Positions 55,272-64,000 of a stretch of 64,000 nucleotides of DNA are shown in pieces. Position numbers and translations under genes: made by a program. Under the pieces are notes generated by a model that made no database searches, was not told the origin of the DNA, and saw nothing but the letters and a program-made list of their open reading frames with translations. Positions within the stretch are counted from its first letter, which is position 1. The number at the start of each line of letters is the position of its first letter. The stretch comes from Maratus speciosus (Eukaryota; Arthropoda; Arachnida; Araneae; Salticidae). Location of the stretch: positions 598,599,038 through 598,663,037 of the forward strand of contig OZ010786.1 in NCBI GenBank assembly GCA_963932465.1, given 5' to 3'.

Positions 55272-55762
55272 ATACGGACATAATAACCCTACAAAAACGG
55301 AACCTGTCTGAAAAAAAAAATTGTTTAAAAACCTATTAAAAAAATTTCTCCTACGACCTGTGATTGTGTTTAAACAGGTTTATTTAAGCCTCATATTTTC
55401 AAAAATATTTTTTTATAATAATTAAAGTATGTAGCATAATGTTATTTTGCTTTTTTTTAAAACTGGTTTTATTTCTCTTAACAAATATTTTGCTATAAAA
55501 CAAAGTGGGTCAAGCCTCTCAAATAGTGGGTCAACCCTCCCATATATCTGGGCCTATGATGACCTATTTATTATCTTCTCATGATTAAAATCAATCATTT
55601 TAAAAATTTCTTATATATTACACTTATGTAGCAATTTTATTTTGATAACTGATTGTATAACGAATAAAATGATATATAAAACTTTATTCTACGTTCTAAA
55701 AAATATTTTAAAAAATAAAAAATCATTTTGTAAAAATTGGGTCAACCATCCCTAGTCTCCCC

Positions 55763-55960
55763 TAAGATACATGTCAGTCCGAGTATATTTACGAGAGTTA
55801 GAGCTCGCGCAGACAGACGTGGGGGTCAGACAGTTAGGCAAGCAGACAAACCGAATATATAAACACGTTTCAACTATGAAGGAAAGTATGAAAAACAGAA
55901 AAACACTCCCTAGTGTAAATGGATTTTCTTTTCCGAAAACATTAATTATATTTTTTCCGT
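55763..55960 (+). repeat. Dispersed repeat Q, right part
   Basis: CAGACAAACCGAATATATAA then TTTCAACTATGAAGGAAAGT match GACAAACCAAATTCATAAAC and TTTCAACTATATTGGAAAGT at about 61734-61777. Continuation of 52190-52391 beyond the pogo-like insertion. 55961-56400 has no recognisable feature. Confidence 0.65.
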
Positions 55961-56404
55961 AATTTGTTTAAAATTACTTACTTTTTACATAAATAACACA
56001 CTTTTTGCACATAGCGTTAATTAACGGTTTATTTCATGTTAACTATAGTTTGACTATTAAAACATATGCCTACGCAACCCACTCGTTTAATTTCATTTTT
56101 TACAGTGTTTTAAACTTCAAATATATGCAGGATAACCTGAACAATTCACAACTCAGTTGTTTACCTGACTTTCATTAAAACTTCTCATTTACTTAGACGT
56201 TGGCAAATTCCACAACAAAGACGTAAGAATGCAATTAAAGTTAATTGTTTTTCGTACAACCTGTCTCTGGGAAATTCTTTTTAATTACGAACTTCATTAT
56301 TCATTCGAATTAATTTATCTTAGTATTAAATATAATGTTTAATCTTTTTTTCTTTGAATCTATTTTAAAAGGTAGATCTAATTCTACGAACTTTTACCTG
56401 TTAA

Positions 56405-56768
56405 CCCCTTGAGGGGCGGTGGGATATATTATATCGCACTTAATTTTATCAAGATTTTCACCAGAAAATTGAAATTAAATTTTATTTTTATAGCTTTCAA
56501 ATTTTATTTTTCAAATAAAATAATTAAAGAAAATTCGAAAATTTTCACCAAAATGGCTTTTTTAAACTTTTGCTCTTCACACCAAAATTTCAATCAGCTA
56601 TTAAAAACTCCACGCCATTCTTACATATTTGAAATAATACTATGTGGGGGAACTCCTTAAAAGTATGTTTAGTTTTCGTATGTTCATTTGTTGTTTACGG
56701 TATGGGTGTCAACGGATTTGTGGTTAAACTTAGTATATCACCGTATTGGTGTCATTGAAGGGCAAAGG
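56405..56768. mobile_element. TTAA-flanked MITE, 364 bp
   Basis: TTAA at 56401-56404 and 56769-56772. Ends CCCCTTGAGGGGCGGTG and, on the other strand, CCTTTGCCCTTCAATGACAC are weakly inverted. The interior has pairs of TTTTCACCA and AAATTTT words. The open frame at 56409-56660 is AT-rich and unrecognised. Confidence 0.55.
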
Positions 56769-57250
56769 TTAATGTAACCTTAAAAAGTTTTTCCTCGTTC
56801 GACAATTTCTAATTTCAAGTGTTTATTTACTTTTAACAAAATTCGTACAAAAATTTAATATTTTGTCTTTTTTAAAAAAGAAAAAAAATAGGGTAGACCG
56901 GGGCACGTTTACGCATGGGGCAAGTTTACGCAGTGCACTTTTTCCAAAACGAGTTATAACTGGCGCGCCACCAGTTATGACAGATTGATGATGCTCCCTA
57001 GTGGGTATTCTTACACATTTTTGACCGTCAGTCGAGATTCGGTCTAGCATGAGGAAAGGAAAATCTGTTTTCTGTCCAGGTGAGTAAATTTTGTGTTGAA
57101 CTTATTGAAACTTATTGTGAACTAATAATACTTAGTTAAGGATAAACAAATATATGAACATTAGCAGAATTTTATCCTTTTTTGAGAACTGTATTTATAT
57201 GAACAGAAATGTTATTAATTTTCGTTGCACATTAAAAATAAATCCAAACA

Positions 57251-57452
57251 TGGCGAAGTACTTTTCGGTTAGCCAGGTGTCAGTGTTATGTATACGTGTA
57301 TATGTCTATGTACATGCATACATACATATGTGTGCATATACATATGTATATATGTGTATATATAAAATATAGTTATACATGTATGTATATATACATATGT
57401 ATGTATGTATATATAAACTGACGCCCGGCTAACGGAAAAGTACCAATGGCGA
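57251..57452. mobile_element. MITE carrying a (TATG/CATA)n microsatellite
   Basis: Left AAGTACTTTTCGGTTAGCC and right, on the other strand, GGTACTTTTCCGTTAGCC are inverted for about 35 bp, through TGTCAG. The centre (57288-57415) is alternating TATG, CATA and TA repeats. Found between the left-end motifs of the surrounding pogo-like element. Confidence 0.8.
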
Positions 57453-57619
57453 CGGGGCACGTTTACGCATTGACATCGGGACACATTTACGCACGTTTAA
57501 AAAGAAGATATTGCGTAAAAATTTACTAATTTCTACGGAAGCAAAACAAGCAGACAACAAAGGAAAAAGTATGAAACCAAAAACTGCAAAAGTGAAATGG
57601 AATAAAGAAAATAGTGAAT

Positions 57620-57742
57620 GAATCTCATGACGAAGATGAAAACTATGTATGTATTTATTGTTTGAAATCATACAACCAATCCAAAAAAGGTCAAGACTGC
57701 GTTCAATGTCTTAGATGCAAAAGGTGGTCACATGACAAGTGA
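57620..57742 (+). pseudogene. pogo-type transposase C-terminal zinc-binding fragment
   Basis: Forty codons to a TGA at 57740: EDENYVCIYCLKSY, then KKGQDCVQCLRCKRWSH. The C-x2-C ... C-x2-C ... W-x-H arrangement resembles the PHD-like finger at the C-terminus of some arthropod pogo/Tigger-type transposases. The DDE core upstream is missing; only 57500-57620 of Lys-rich unreadable sequence precedes it. Non-functional remnant. Confidence 0.65.
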
Positions 57743-57966
57743 TCAAAAGGAAATACTTTTTTTATTTTTTTTTTTTTTTTATTTTTTTTTTTTGTAAAAA
57801 CTGTAATAGTGATGATGAAAATGACTAAATAGTTCCTGTTTTTAATTAGTAATAAGCCCTATGTTTTCAGTTTAGCCTAATAAAATGTTCTTCAATTAAT
57901 TATCTTTATTTTTTTAAACAGTGTTTTAAGTTATAAATAAAACATTTCAATTTGATTAAATATTTA

Positions 57967-58562
57967 TTAAACAAAAACATAATTTGAAGAACAAATTAAG
58001 AAAACAAAATTTATTTCCTACATTGTTTAAGCCCGAGAAGGGACAGATATTAAGTTATTTCATTCAATTAGTTCTACATTTAATGTTAAATTTTTGTAAC
58101 AAATTAGTTAAGCCAATTGAAGATTAAAAAATAAAAATAAAATTCATCCAATATGATACTTAAAACACCCTAAAAAATTAGATTCTGTTCAAATGAAATC
58201 GAAATAAATCTTAGACTTCTTCCATTTTTAATTGAGAATATTTGTATTATGTTTATGGCAATTGTGCATAAAATGATAAGATGCATGCAAAATACAAAAC
58301 TTAAAAAAAAGTCTAAGATTTATTTCGTTTTCATTTGAACGGAATCTAATTTTTTAGGGTGTTTTAAGTATCATATTGTATGAATTTTATTTTTATTTTT
58401 TAATCTTCAATTGGCTTAACTAATTTGTTACAAAAATTTAACATTAAATGTAGAACTAATTGAATGAAATAACTTAATATCTGTCCCTTCTCGGGCTTAA
58501 ACAATGTAGGAAATAAATTTTGTTTTTTTTTAATTTGTTCTTCAAATTATGCTTTTGTTTAA
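57967..58562. repeat. Near-perfect ~250-bp inverted repeat with 90-bp loop
   Basis: Left arm 57967-58218 and right arm 58309-58562 are complementary along their whole length, with about six differences seen by eye (roughly 98%). Landmarks: AAGCCCGAGAAGGGACAGAT at 58030 against ATCTGTCCCTTCTCGGGCTT ending at 58499, and AAAACACCCTAAAAAATTAG near 58162 against its complement near 58347. The loop is 58219-58308. No ORF. It could be a young MITE or a local inverted duplication; a transcript would form a long double-stranded hairpin. Confidence 0.95.
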
Positions 58563-59652
58563 TATGTTAAGTTTTTTAATAACTAATGCACTCAGACGAA
58601 CGCATTTCAAAATTAATAGAGGCCGCCATCATCAGGCTTTGATGTATGCGGTATTGCATCACAATGTGGGATGCAGTTTACCAATGTGTAATTCAAAATG
58701 TTTCACCACTGTAGTAATGCAGGTTGCGGTAGTTTGGACAAAAACTTCTAATCTGAACGTAAAAAATCTATAATCAAAACATAAAAAATTAACTTCACTT
58801 AAATTTAGATACCCTATTTCCCACTCAGGAACGCCATGAACGTAAATGTAAAGTGTGTTGAATCCTTACTGCTAATATGTAACAATATTATAGCTGTGAT
58901 ACAATAAAAAATAAAAAAATAAAAGTTTTACTTAAATTTTTAAACCTTATTCTCTCCCAAGGATTGATGTAAGCACATCAGAAAATTATTACCTAAGTTT
59001 AACTTGGGGTATAAATAGTTCTCATCTCGGAAAAAAAATACATTTTAAAATTTAAGTTATGTAATTCCCCACTAAGTTCGATACCTGCGTAAAAATAGCT
59101 ATCCATTAGAAACTTTTTACTAAAATATAAACTTGACCAAAGCAAAAACTTATTATGAAAATATCCTTTTTATTTCGACTATGACGCCATATTCACCTTT
59201 TTAATTTTTGAAAAAAAAAAAAATAGCTCAATTTAATATTTCACGTGAAAATCTTTCAACTAAAAAAAAAATTATTATTACGGCTTTTGAAATTTTTGCA
59301 ACAATGAAGTAAAAATGTTACATTTTCAATGAAAAATGTCCGCTGATTTTCAATGGAAAAAGCAAAAATTGGAATTATTAAGAAAAATATTTGAATAATG
59401 TAAAAAAAAAATTGCCCATGTTTCTCTCTGGGTTATAATTCATCCATATGCAAAGGCATTTTACCATTCGTTTTGACCCTAACGTCAGGCAAACGTTTTT
59501 ACACTTTAAATTCATAAAATCATTAGAATTAGTAAAGAATAAAAAATGAGTGGCATCAGGGACAAAAAGGTGGGAAGAAAAAATGAAAAAGTTATGATCT
59601 CCATATGCTTTTCCATGTTAAATTAACATTGAGAAGTGACACTGGAAATAAA
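58563..59652. other. Interior of pogo-like element, no recognisable coding sequence
   Basis: AT-rich. The frame 58549-58773 is unrecognised. At 59653-59680 a short perfect hairpin, AGTATTGCGC ... GCGCAATACT, occurs. Confidence 0.5.
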
Positions 59653-60032
59653 TAAGTATTGCGCTGCCGCGCAATACTTAAATTTCACTTATTCCTTGGT
59701 ATTATTTATAATATGCGTAAACTTGCCCCGTTCCCGGGGCACGTTTACGCAAAAGACTTGGACCTAAAAAACATTTTTTTTAATGGTTAAAAACACAAAT
59801 AGGGCAACAACTGAATACATAAACTTTGACTTTATTACCTTGTTTATAAAACCACAATGTCTAAAATTTCCTAAGTTAAAACATAAAAATTAGAAAACTC
59901 GTTGAAAAAAAATCCGCGTAAATTTGCCCCGATCTCCCCTCCTACCAAAAATGCCCTTTAAATATAAAGAGAAACAATAAAATAATAAAAATAAGAATGA
60001 AAAATGATGCATTAGGCATAGATTAGACTACA

Positions 60033-60462
60033 CTTTGGAAAGAGTTCCGTATCACGTTCCGGTTGTCGAGATTGGCGGAGGAATCCAACATGGCGCAAAT
60101 ATAGGCAGATTTAGCATCTTGGCAAATTTTTCAAGAAGGCGGAAAACATGGTTTGTAACTCTTTAAATATATATATTTTTTAATTATAAACGTTATATAT
60201 AAATATGTATCAGGTTTATTTATATTATATATGCAATTATATATAGATATAGATATATATATACATATTATATACACATATAAATAAGTACTATATACTT
60301 ATTTTTATTTTTATAATTTTATATGTTTCATATGTTATATATTTATTATACATGTGAAATTAAAACATAATATTATATTATAAACATCAAATATACATCT
60401 TAAAACATATAAAAACGCACAAAATATATATTTACATAACATTACAGTTACAGAAAAATATC

Positions 60463-60497
<35 letters not shown>

Positions 60498-60701
60498 AGA
60501 AAATTATGAATTAAAAGAAAATATTATAAAAAAATTATTATAAAAAATGTATTCAAAATTATTACTTATCCATCAGTAGCATTCAAGTTATTAAAAAAAG
60601 CAACCACAAATGCTGGAGATCGCAACAATGACATCGAAACATTTACCGCCAAAAGGACTTTGCCATAATAACTGGAAAAGGATATGGAACTCTTCCCAAC
60701 A
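60033..60701. mobile_element. TIR element with TTTGGAAAGAGTTCC ends
   Basis: Left TTTGGAAAGAGTTCCGTATC and right, on the other strand, TTGGGAAGAGTTCCATATCC are inverted over about 50 bp, reaching TTGGCGG. The interior is TATA-rich (60165-60430) with an A-run of about 34 bases (60464-60497). No coding region. Confidence 0.65.
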
Positions 60702-60829
60702 TTTTCCAAAACTAACAGATTATCATCAAGATTTCTTTTAATGATATAGTAATTAAATTATATATCTAAATAAGCAACTTTCAAAAACTCATAACTCTGT
60801 ACAAATCCATTTTCAGCGGTTGCTATCCA

Positions 60830-61145
60830 TATCCGGTAATGCGGCGAATTCTTTCGTGTATACGATCTGTAAAAATTTACACACACCATCTAATACACTC
60901 AAAATTATATAACTTTATAAACCCATACCACAGTGGAAAATGAATTTCCAGCAATGATCCATCCTGGTCATTCCCGCAACACAATTCTTTTGTGTGTCTC
61001 TATAAACGAACAATTAATGCTTATGCATTCCATAATCTATAGTATGTTGTAGCGCACTTCAGAGACTTCACTATGTTAAAAGTGTCATAACAACATTAAA
61101 ATGTACCACAAACGATTTTTCGACATAAATCATAATGTAATGGGG

Positions 61146-61186
<41 letters not shown>

Positions 61187-61440
61187 TGAATCCCGGTAAA
61201 CCAAAAATGCTACTTATTCTAAACTCCTGAGAAAGCATTTAGTAGCCCATCTCAATGTTGCATAGGAATCTCATTGTTTGAAATATCGTATCATCAATAA
61301 AATGCATCGAAAAAGATTTCTTCTCAGAGATCATAATATAACGGAATTCTTTTGAGTATTCCTGTAAACGAACTGTAAATGCTACACACATCAATTTCAA
61401 TACCGAACATTGTATACTAAACCTCAGTAACATATAAAAC
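60830..61440 (+). repeat. Degenerate tandem array, ~130-190-bp unit (repeat Q family)
   Basis: The word GAATTCTTT(T/C)(G)-GT followed by TCT(A/G)TAAA/CCTGTAAAC recurs near 60848, 60981, 61142 (interrupted by a T-run of ~36 at 61149-61185) and 61331. The last unit matches 52190-52391. Units differ in length and are diverged. Confidence 0.5.
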
Positions 61441-61465
61441 TTTTATAACAATCTGAATATATTAA

Positions 61466-61676
61466 CCCTTTCAGGGGCAAGGTACTTGTAGTTCTAAACT
61501 GTTGAAATAATTGAATGACACCAGTATTTGCAAGAATATTTATTTGTAAACAAGTAAAGGTATATTTTCGGTTATTTAATAAAAGTGAAATTTTCATTCA
61601 AAAAATCTGGTGTCAATGTGGCAATTAGGGATTAAAATTATGTGATGCTGTGACGGCATCACCGACCTTCAAGGGG
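61466..61676. mobile_element. TTAA-flanked ~210-bp MITE inside repeat Q
   Basis: TTAA at 61462-61465 and 61677-61680; ends CCCTTTCAGGGGCAAGG and CGACCTTCAAGGGG. It splits repeat Q, whose left part ends at 61461 and whose right part resumes after 61680. Confidence 0.8.
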
Positions 61677-61680
61677 TTAA

Positions 61681-62092
61681 GAGAGTGTTAGCATGGGCAA
61701 ACAGACAGCAGGTAGACGGCAGAAAGACAGATTGACAAACCAAATTCATAAACAATTTTCAACTATATTGGAAAGTGTTGACACTTCTTCCCAGGAAAAA
61801 TTATCACGCAGAAATGAAATAAAATGTTAATGACATTGCCATCTAGCCATGGTAATATATTTCAGGTTATTGAAACCTATTACCAAGCTAACTGCAAAAC
61901 GATGGAACATGTAAATAAACAGTACTTCACGTTTTACTTTTTTAGAAGAGTTTCTAAAGTCACTCAGTTCACATCTCAGCTATCAGCTGTCAGAAATATA
62001 AAGATACATGCGTGAATTTCGGGGTATTGGTGCATCATATGATGCACGATGGATGAAGTTGCTAGCACAGTATCAGTTCACATACTTTCAAA
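61681..62092. other. Right part of repeat Q and plain sequence
   Basis: 61725-61780 matches 55840-55890. The remainder up to 62092 has no gene. A perfect 18-bp palindrome GTGCATCATATGATGCAC lies at 62030-62047, possibly within the 5' region of the transposon fragment that follows. Confidence 0.5.
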
Positions 62093-62346
62093 ATAGCACT
62101 CAACGTTCCGGAACGTGTATTTAGTGTAGAGGCTAATGCGAAGAATAATTTTTATGAAAGTGTTTGTTCAGCATTTCACAAACATTTTGAAACACGAAAT
62201 GTGCCAAATAAATCGAGGATACCTAGTCAAGAAATTCAGAGAAACGAGTTCTGCTCGAAAAGCCATTACATTCCCTAAAAATTGGAGTTTGGTATTTTTC
62301 ATGGGGCAGAATAATAGGTCCTATTTTCTTCGAGAACATTGTAAAC
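62093..62346 (+). pseudogene. Mariner-like transposase fragment, deleted and truncated by a Helitron
   Basis: The first block reads LNVPERVFSVEANAKNNFYE, then VCSAFHKHFETRNVPNKSRI, the N-terminal helix-turn-helix region of a mariner-like transposase. After a frameshift comes LVKKFRETSSARKA. A jump then leads straight to WGRIIGPIFFENIVN, which belongs after the first catalytic Asp, so about 100 or more residues are deleted. The sequence ends just before Helitron B (62366). Family assigned from recalled motif patterns. Confidence 0.7.
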
Positions 62347-62365
62347 TGCAATTTTTTTTTTATTA

Positions 62366-63764
62366 CTAGTGGGCTCAGCCAACTACGAGCTACGCTCGCC
62401 AACCCCCGTCCAAATTCCGCAGACTCTAAATGCTCGCTAATTTGATCGACTTTAAAAAGATTTCGAAAGATTGAATTATAATTTAAAAAACAGTGGCGAT
62501 CTCCCTATAAACGGATTTCTATTCATTTCTCTTTGATTGGGGAATTTTACCGCCAAATCCGCTGCGGACTTGATTATCCCGTCGACCAATTTCGCCAAAT
62601 TACATAAATCGCCGAACCACTCGCCAAATTATACAAATTGACATCATTTTTATTTTAAATAACGAAAGAACAAATAAATTAGTACAACATTAATAAAAAT
62701 ACAAATAAAACGTGGAAATAAAAATAACTTGATGACGTAGACACGTGTAACAACATTTCAAAATAAGCTAATATAAAAGGAATTAAGTAAACAGTCTTTG
62801 TCTCCTGGTATTTTTTAACAAAGCGAAAAGAAAGTTCTTTTAAATGAGACATTTTAAATTAATCGTTTTCAATCTGACGTAATTTTGACCAAGCTATTCT
62901 TTCTCTTTTAAATATTCACGTGAAAATATAGAAATGAAATATTATTTGCGCTTTCCTAACAAAAGTAGTTGAAAAGATCCTCTCAAAATATCAAATAAAT
63001 GTCTAGCGCAATTTCTAAATTTAAACCGTTTTGCAATATTTTGTGTTCATTTTATGTAATAACTGTAAGGTGACGTAAATATGACGTAATTTCTCCTATT
63101 TAAAACTTCTAAAGCATGTTAATGAATTTATTATTTTACAATATCCTTTCTCTTTTAAAATTCACGTTGATAGTTTTTATGACGTAATTTTTAATATGTT
63201 CCTTCTTTTTGTACATAATTATTTAATTCTAATTCCAAATGATTTTTTCTGTTTATAATAGTCACGTGTAAATAAATTTTTAATTTGAAGCAAACATTAT
63301 TGTTTGCGCTGTTTATACATTTGGCAACAGTATAAATTAATATCATTTTCTAAAATAATGTAAAAATATATCTCAAAATGCTGAAAATTTGAATTTAAAA
63401 TAGAAATAAAACCTCCAAAAATGAGTCAAATTAAAAAAATTAATGCAATCTGCACACCGGCAAATTCTAACGCATAAAATGATCTAAAAATGATTACATT
63501 CCCTTGTATAGTTTTTGCTGCTATAAAACTTTTTTAATGGAACGATTTTGTCCAACTTTAGCATTAAATATCTCTTAAAATAATTCTTCGATTTGAAAAC
63601 TGTCTGCATCAGCGTGTTTATCAAACATTTCTCTATAACACCAGGGATTTTCTTATTTTTCTACGCAATATTTTTCTTAATATTAACGAAGAAAGACCTC
63701 CTGTCACAAAAAAATTCAAAACCGGCGGTGACAGTGGTAGTTACTTTTTTTTAGAATAAAGAGA
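62366..63764 (-). mobile_element. Helitron (non-autonomous), minus orientation, copy B
   Basis: Reverse complement of copy A (28500-29806), with the same ends: on the minus strand it begins TCTCTTTATTCTAAAAAAAA (63764) and ends in CTAG (62369-62366), with host A and T retained outside. The 3' hairpin is weaker than in A (GTTGGCTGAGCCCAC). It has only two CCG units where A has nine, and lacks part of the GGTACTACTTGATTATC word present in A (62571-62580). CACGTG and TGACGT words at 62733-62747, 62877, 62917, 63071, 63082, 63180 and 63263. No Rep/helicase. Confidence 0.85.
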
Positions 63765-64000
63765 TTATTTCCGACGCGCATTTGGCAACTAGGCCATACG
63801 CCACAACAAGGTCGTAAGTGATGGTCATTTGTTTCGGAGCACCCGAAGGCGGTCATCAATACTCTAGTTAATCTCGTAATTTAGAACCTTGATCAGGTGC
63901 GAGATCTTCACAGTAAAAAAAAAAAAAAACGGACTAAAATACGGAAATACTACTGGCAATCGAGACGCCAGTACTATTTCCGTATTTTAACGGAACTTTT
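63765..64000. other. Window edge: GC-richer patch, A-run and a hairpin
   Basis: 63766-63910 is GC-richer and ends in an A-run of 15 (63916-63930), which might suggest a SINE-like unit, but no A/B boxes were recognised. It is followed by AAAATACGGAAATACTACTG (63938) pairing with AGTACTATTTCCGTATTTT to about 63990, a hairpin probably belonging to a MITE that continues beyond the window. Confidence 0.4.

Larger units (their letters stand above)
52392..55762 (+). mobile_element. pogo-like element, 3.4 kb including two nested insertions
   Basis: Ends GGGAAGACTAGGATGACTTG (52392, after TA) and, from 55762, GGGGAGACTAGGGATGGTTG (TA at 55763-55764). GTCAACC/GGTTGAC words recur near the right end (54483-54515, 55508-55535). 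It contains a scrap of pogo-type transposase (55092-55271), a mariner (52615-54345) and a TTAA element (54851-55064). Without these it is about 1.4 kb. Confidence 0.8.
56891..59942 (+). mobile_element. pogo-like element with repeated GGGGCACGTTTACGC motif
   Basis: Ends GGGTAGACCGGGGCACGTTT (56891, TA before) and, from 59942, GGAGGGGAGATCGGGGCAAA (TA after). The 15-bp motif GGGGCACGTTTACGC or a close variant occurs seven times: 56900, 56917, 57454 and 57478 near the left end; 59715 (inverted), 59736 and 59916 (inverted) near the right. A transposase C-terminal zinc-binding piece is at 57620-57742. The element also contains a microsatellite MITE (57251-57452) and a long near-perfect inverted repeat (57967-58562). 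3052 bp in all. Confidence 0.8.

Noticed and set aside
57154..57484. Overlapping open frames with Tyr/Ile/His-rich repeats on both strands
   Set aside because: They come from the (TATG/CATA)n microsatellite in the MITE 57251-57452.
59653..59680. Perfect short GC hairpin resembling a bacterial rho-independent terminator
   Set aside because: It has no following T-run or gene, and the setting is a eukaryotic transposon interior.
63766..63930. GC-richer segment ending in an A-run, considered as a tRNA- or 5S-derived SINE
   Set aside because: No convincing A and B boxes, no recognisable 5S or tRNA fold, and no target duplication were found.

Overview
This window is AT-rich animal DNA, most likely from an arthropod and perhaps an arachnid. 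That placement rests on the mixture of elements (mariner/Tc1, pogo/Tigger, piggyBac-like TTAA elements, Helitrons, BEL/Pao, a Jockey-type LINE) and on remembered resemblance of several repeats to spider sequence; no host gene confirms it. I found no host protein-coding gene, rRNA or tRNA. Every recognisable protein fragment belongs to a transposable element, and every one of those is broken. A single 46-codon ORF in a locally GC-richer patch (19433-19573) is the only unexplained coding candidate.

Layout. 1-15 kb: a ~150-bp tandem array at the left edge, a pogo-like element, a deleted mariner-like copy, several hairpin MITEs and a set of ~200-bp TTAA-flanked (piggyBac-like) elements, two of them interrupted by other TTAA elements. 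15.4-18.7 kb: a hAT-like shell containing a 2.35-kb Helitron whose empty site can be read from a neighbouring sequence copy. 20-28 kb: a dispersed element with GGGTTCCGTA at its end, then mariner-type elements with long terminal inverted repeats (TIRs) carrying transposase scraps. 28.3-32.0 kb: a TIR element with a perfect 8-bp target duplication, itself hit by a second Helitron and by a fold-back made from two head-to-head half copies of a Tc1 transposase. 32.0-36 kb: a very AT-rich tandem array with ~1-kb units. 36.7-41.3 kb: a minus-strand BEL/Pao retrotransposon remnant (LTR, polypurine tract, C-terminal domain, integrase, RNase H, part of RT) with a Tigger-type element inside RT. 41.3-46.2 kb: a long-TIR fold-back, a hAT-like element and a mariner-type element. 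47.1-48.4 kb: a Jockey-type LINE 3' fragment with a clear 13-bp target duplication inside a TIR element. 52.2-55.96 kb: a dispersed repeat containing a pogo-like element, which contains a nearly full-length mariner (one stop, first catalytic Asp lost) and a TTAA element. 56.9-59.9 kb: another pogo-like element with seven copies of a 15-bp terminal motif and a ~250-bp near-perfect inverted repeat. 60-64 kb: further MITEs, a tandem array, a mariner-like fragment and a third Helitron, in the opposite orientation to the one at 28.5 kb.

Nothing here acts as a pathway. The interest lies in the order of insertions and in a few unusual structures: the recent hairpin at 57967-58562, the repeated end motifs, the Tc1 fold-back, the Helitron ends and the self-nesting of TTAA elements. 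All identity statements come from reading by eye; no alignments or database searches were run.
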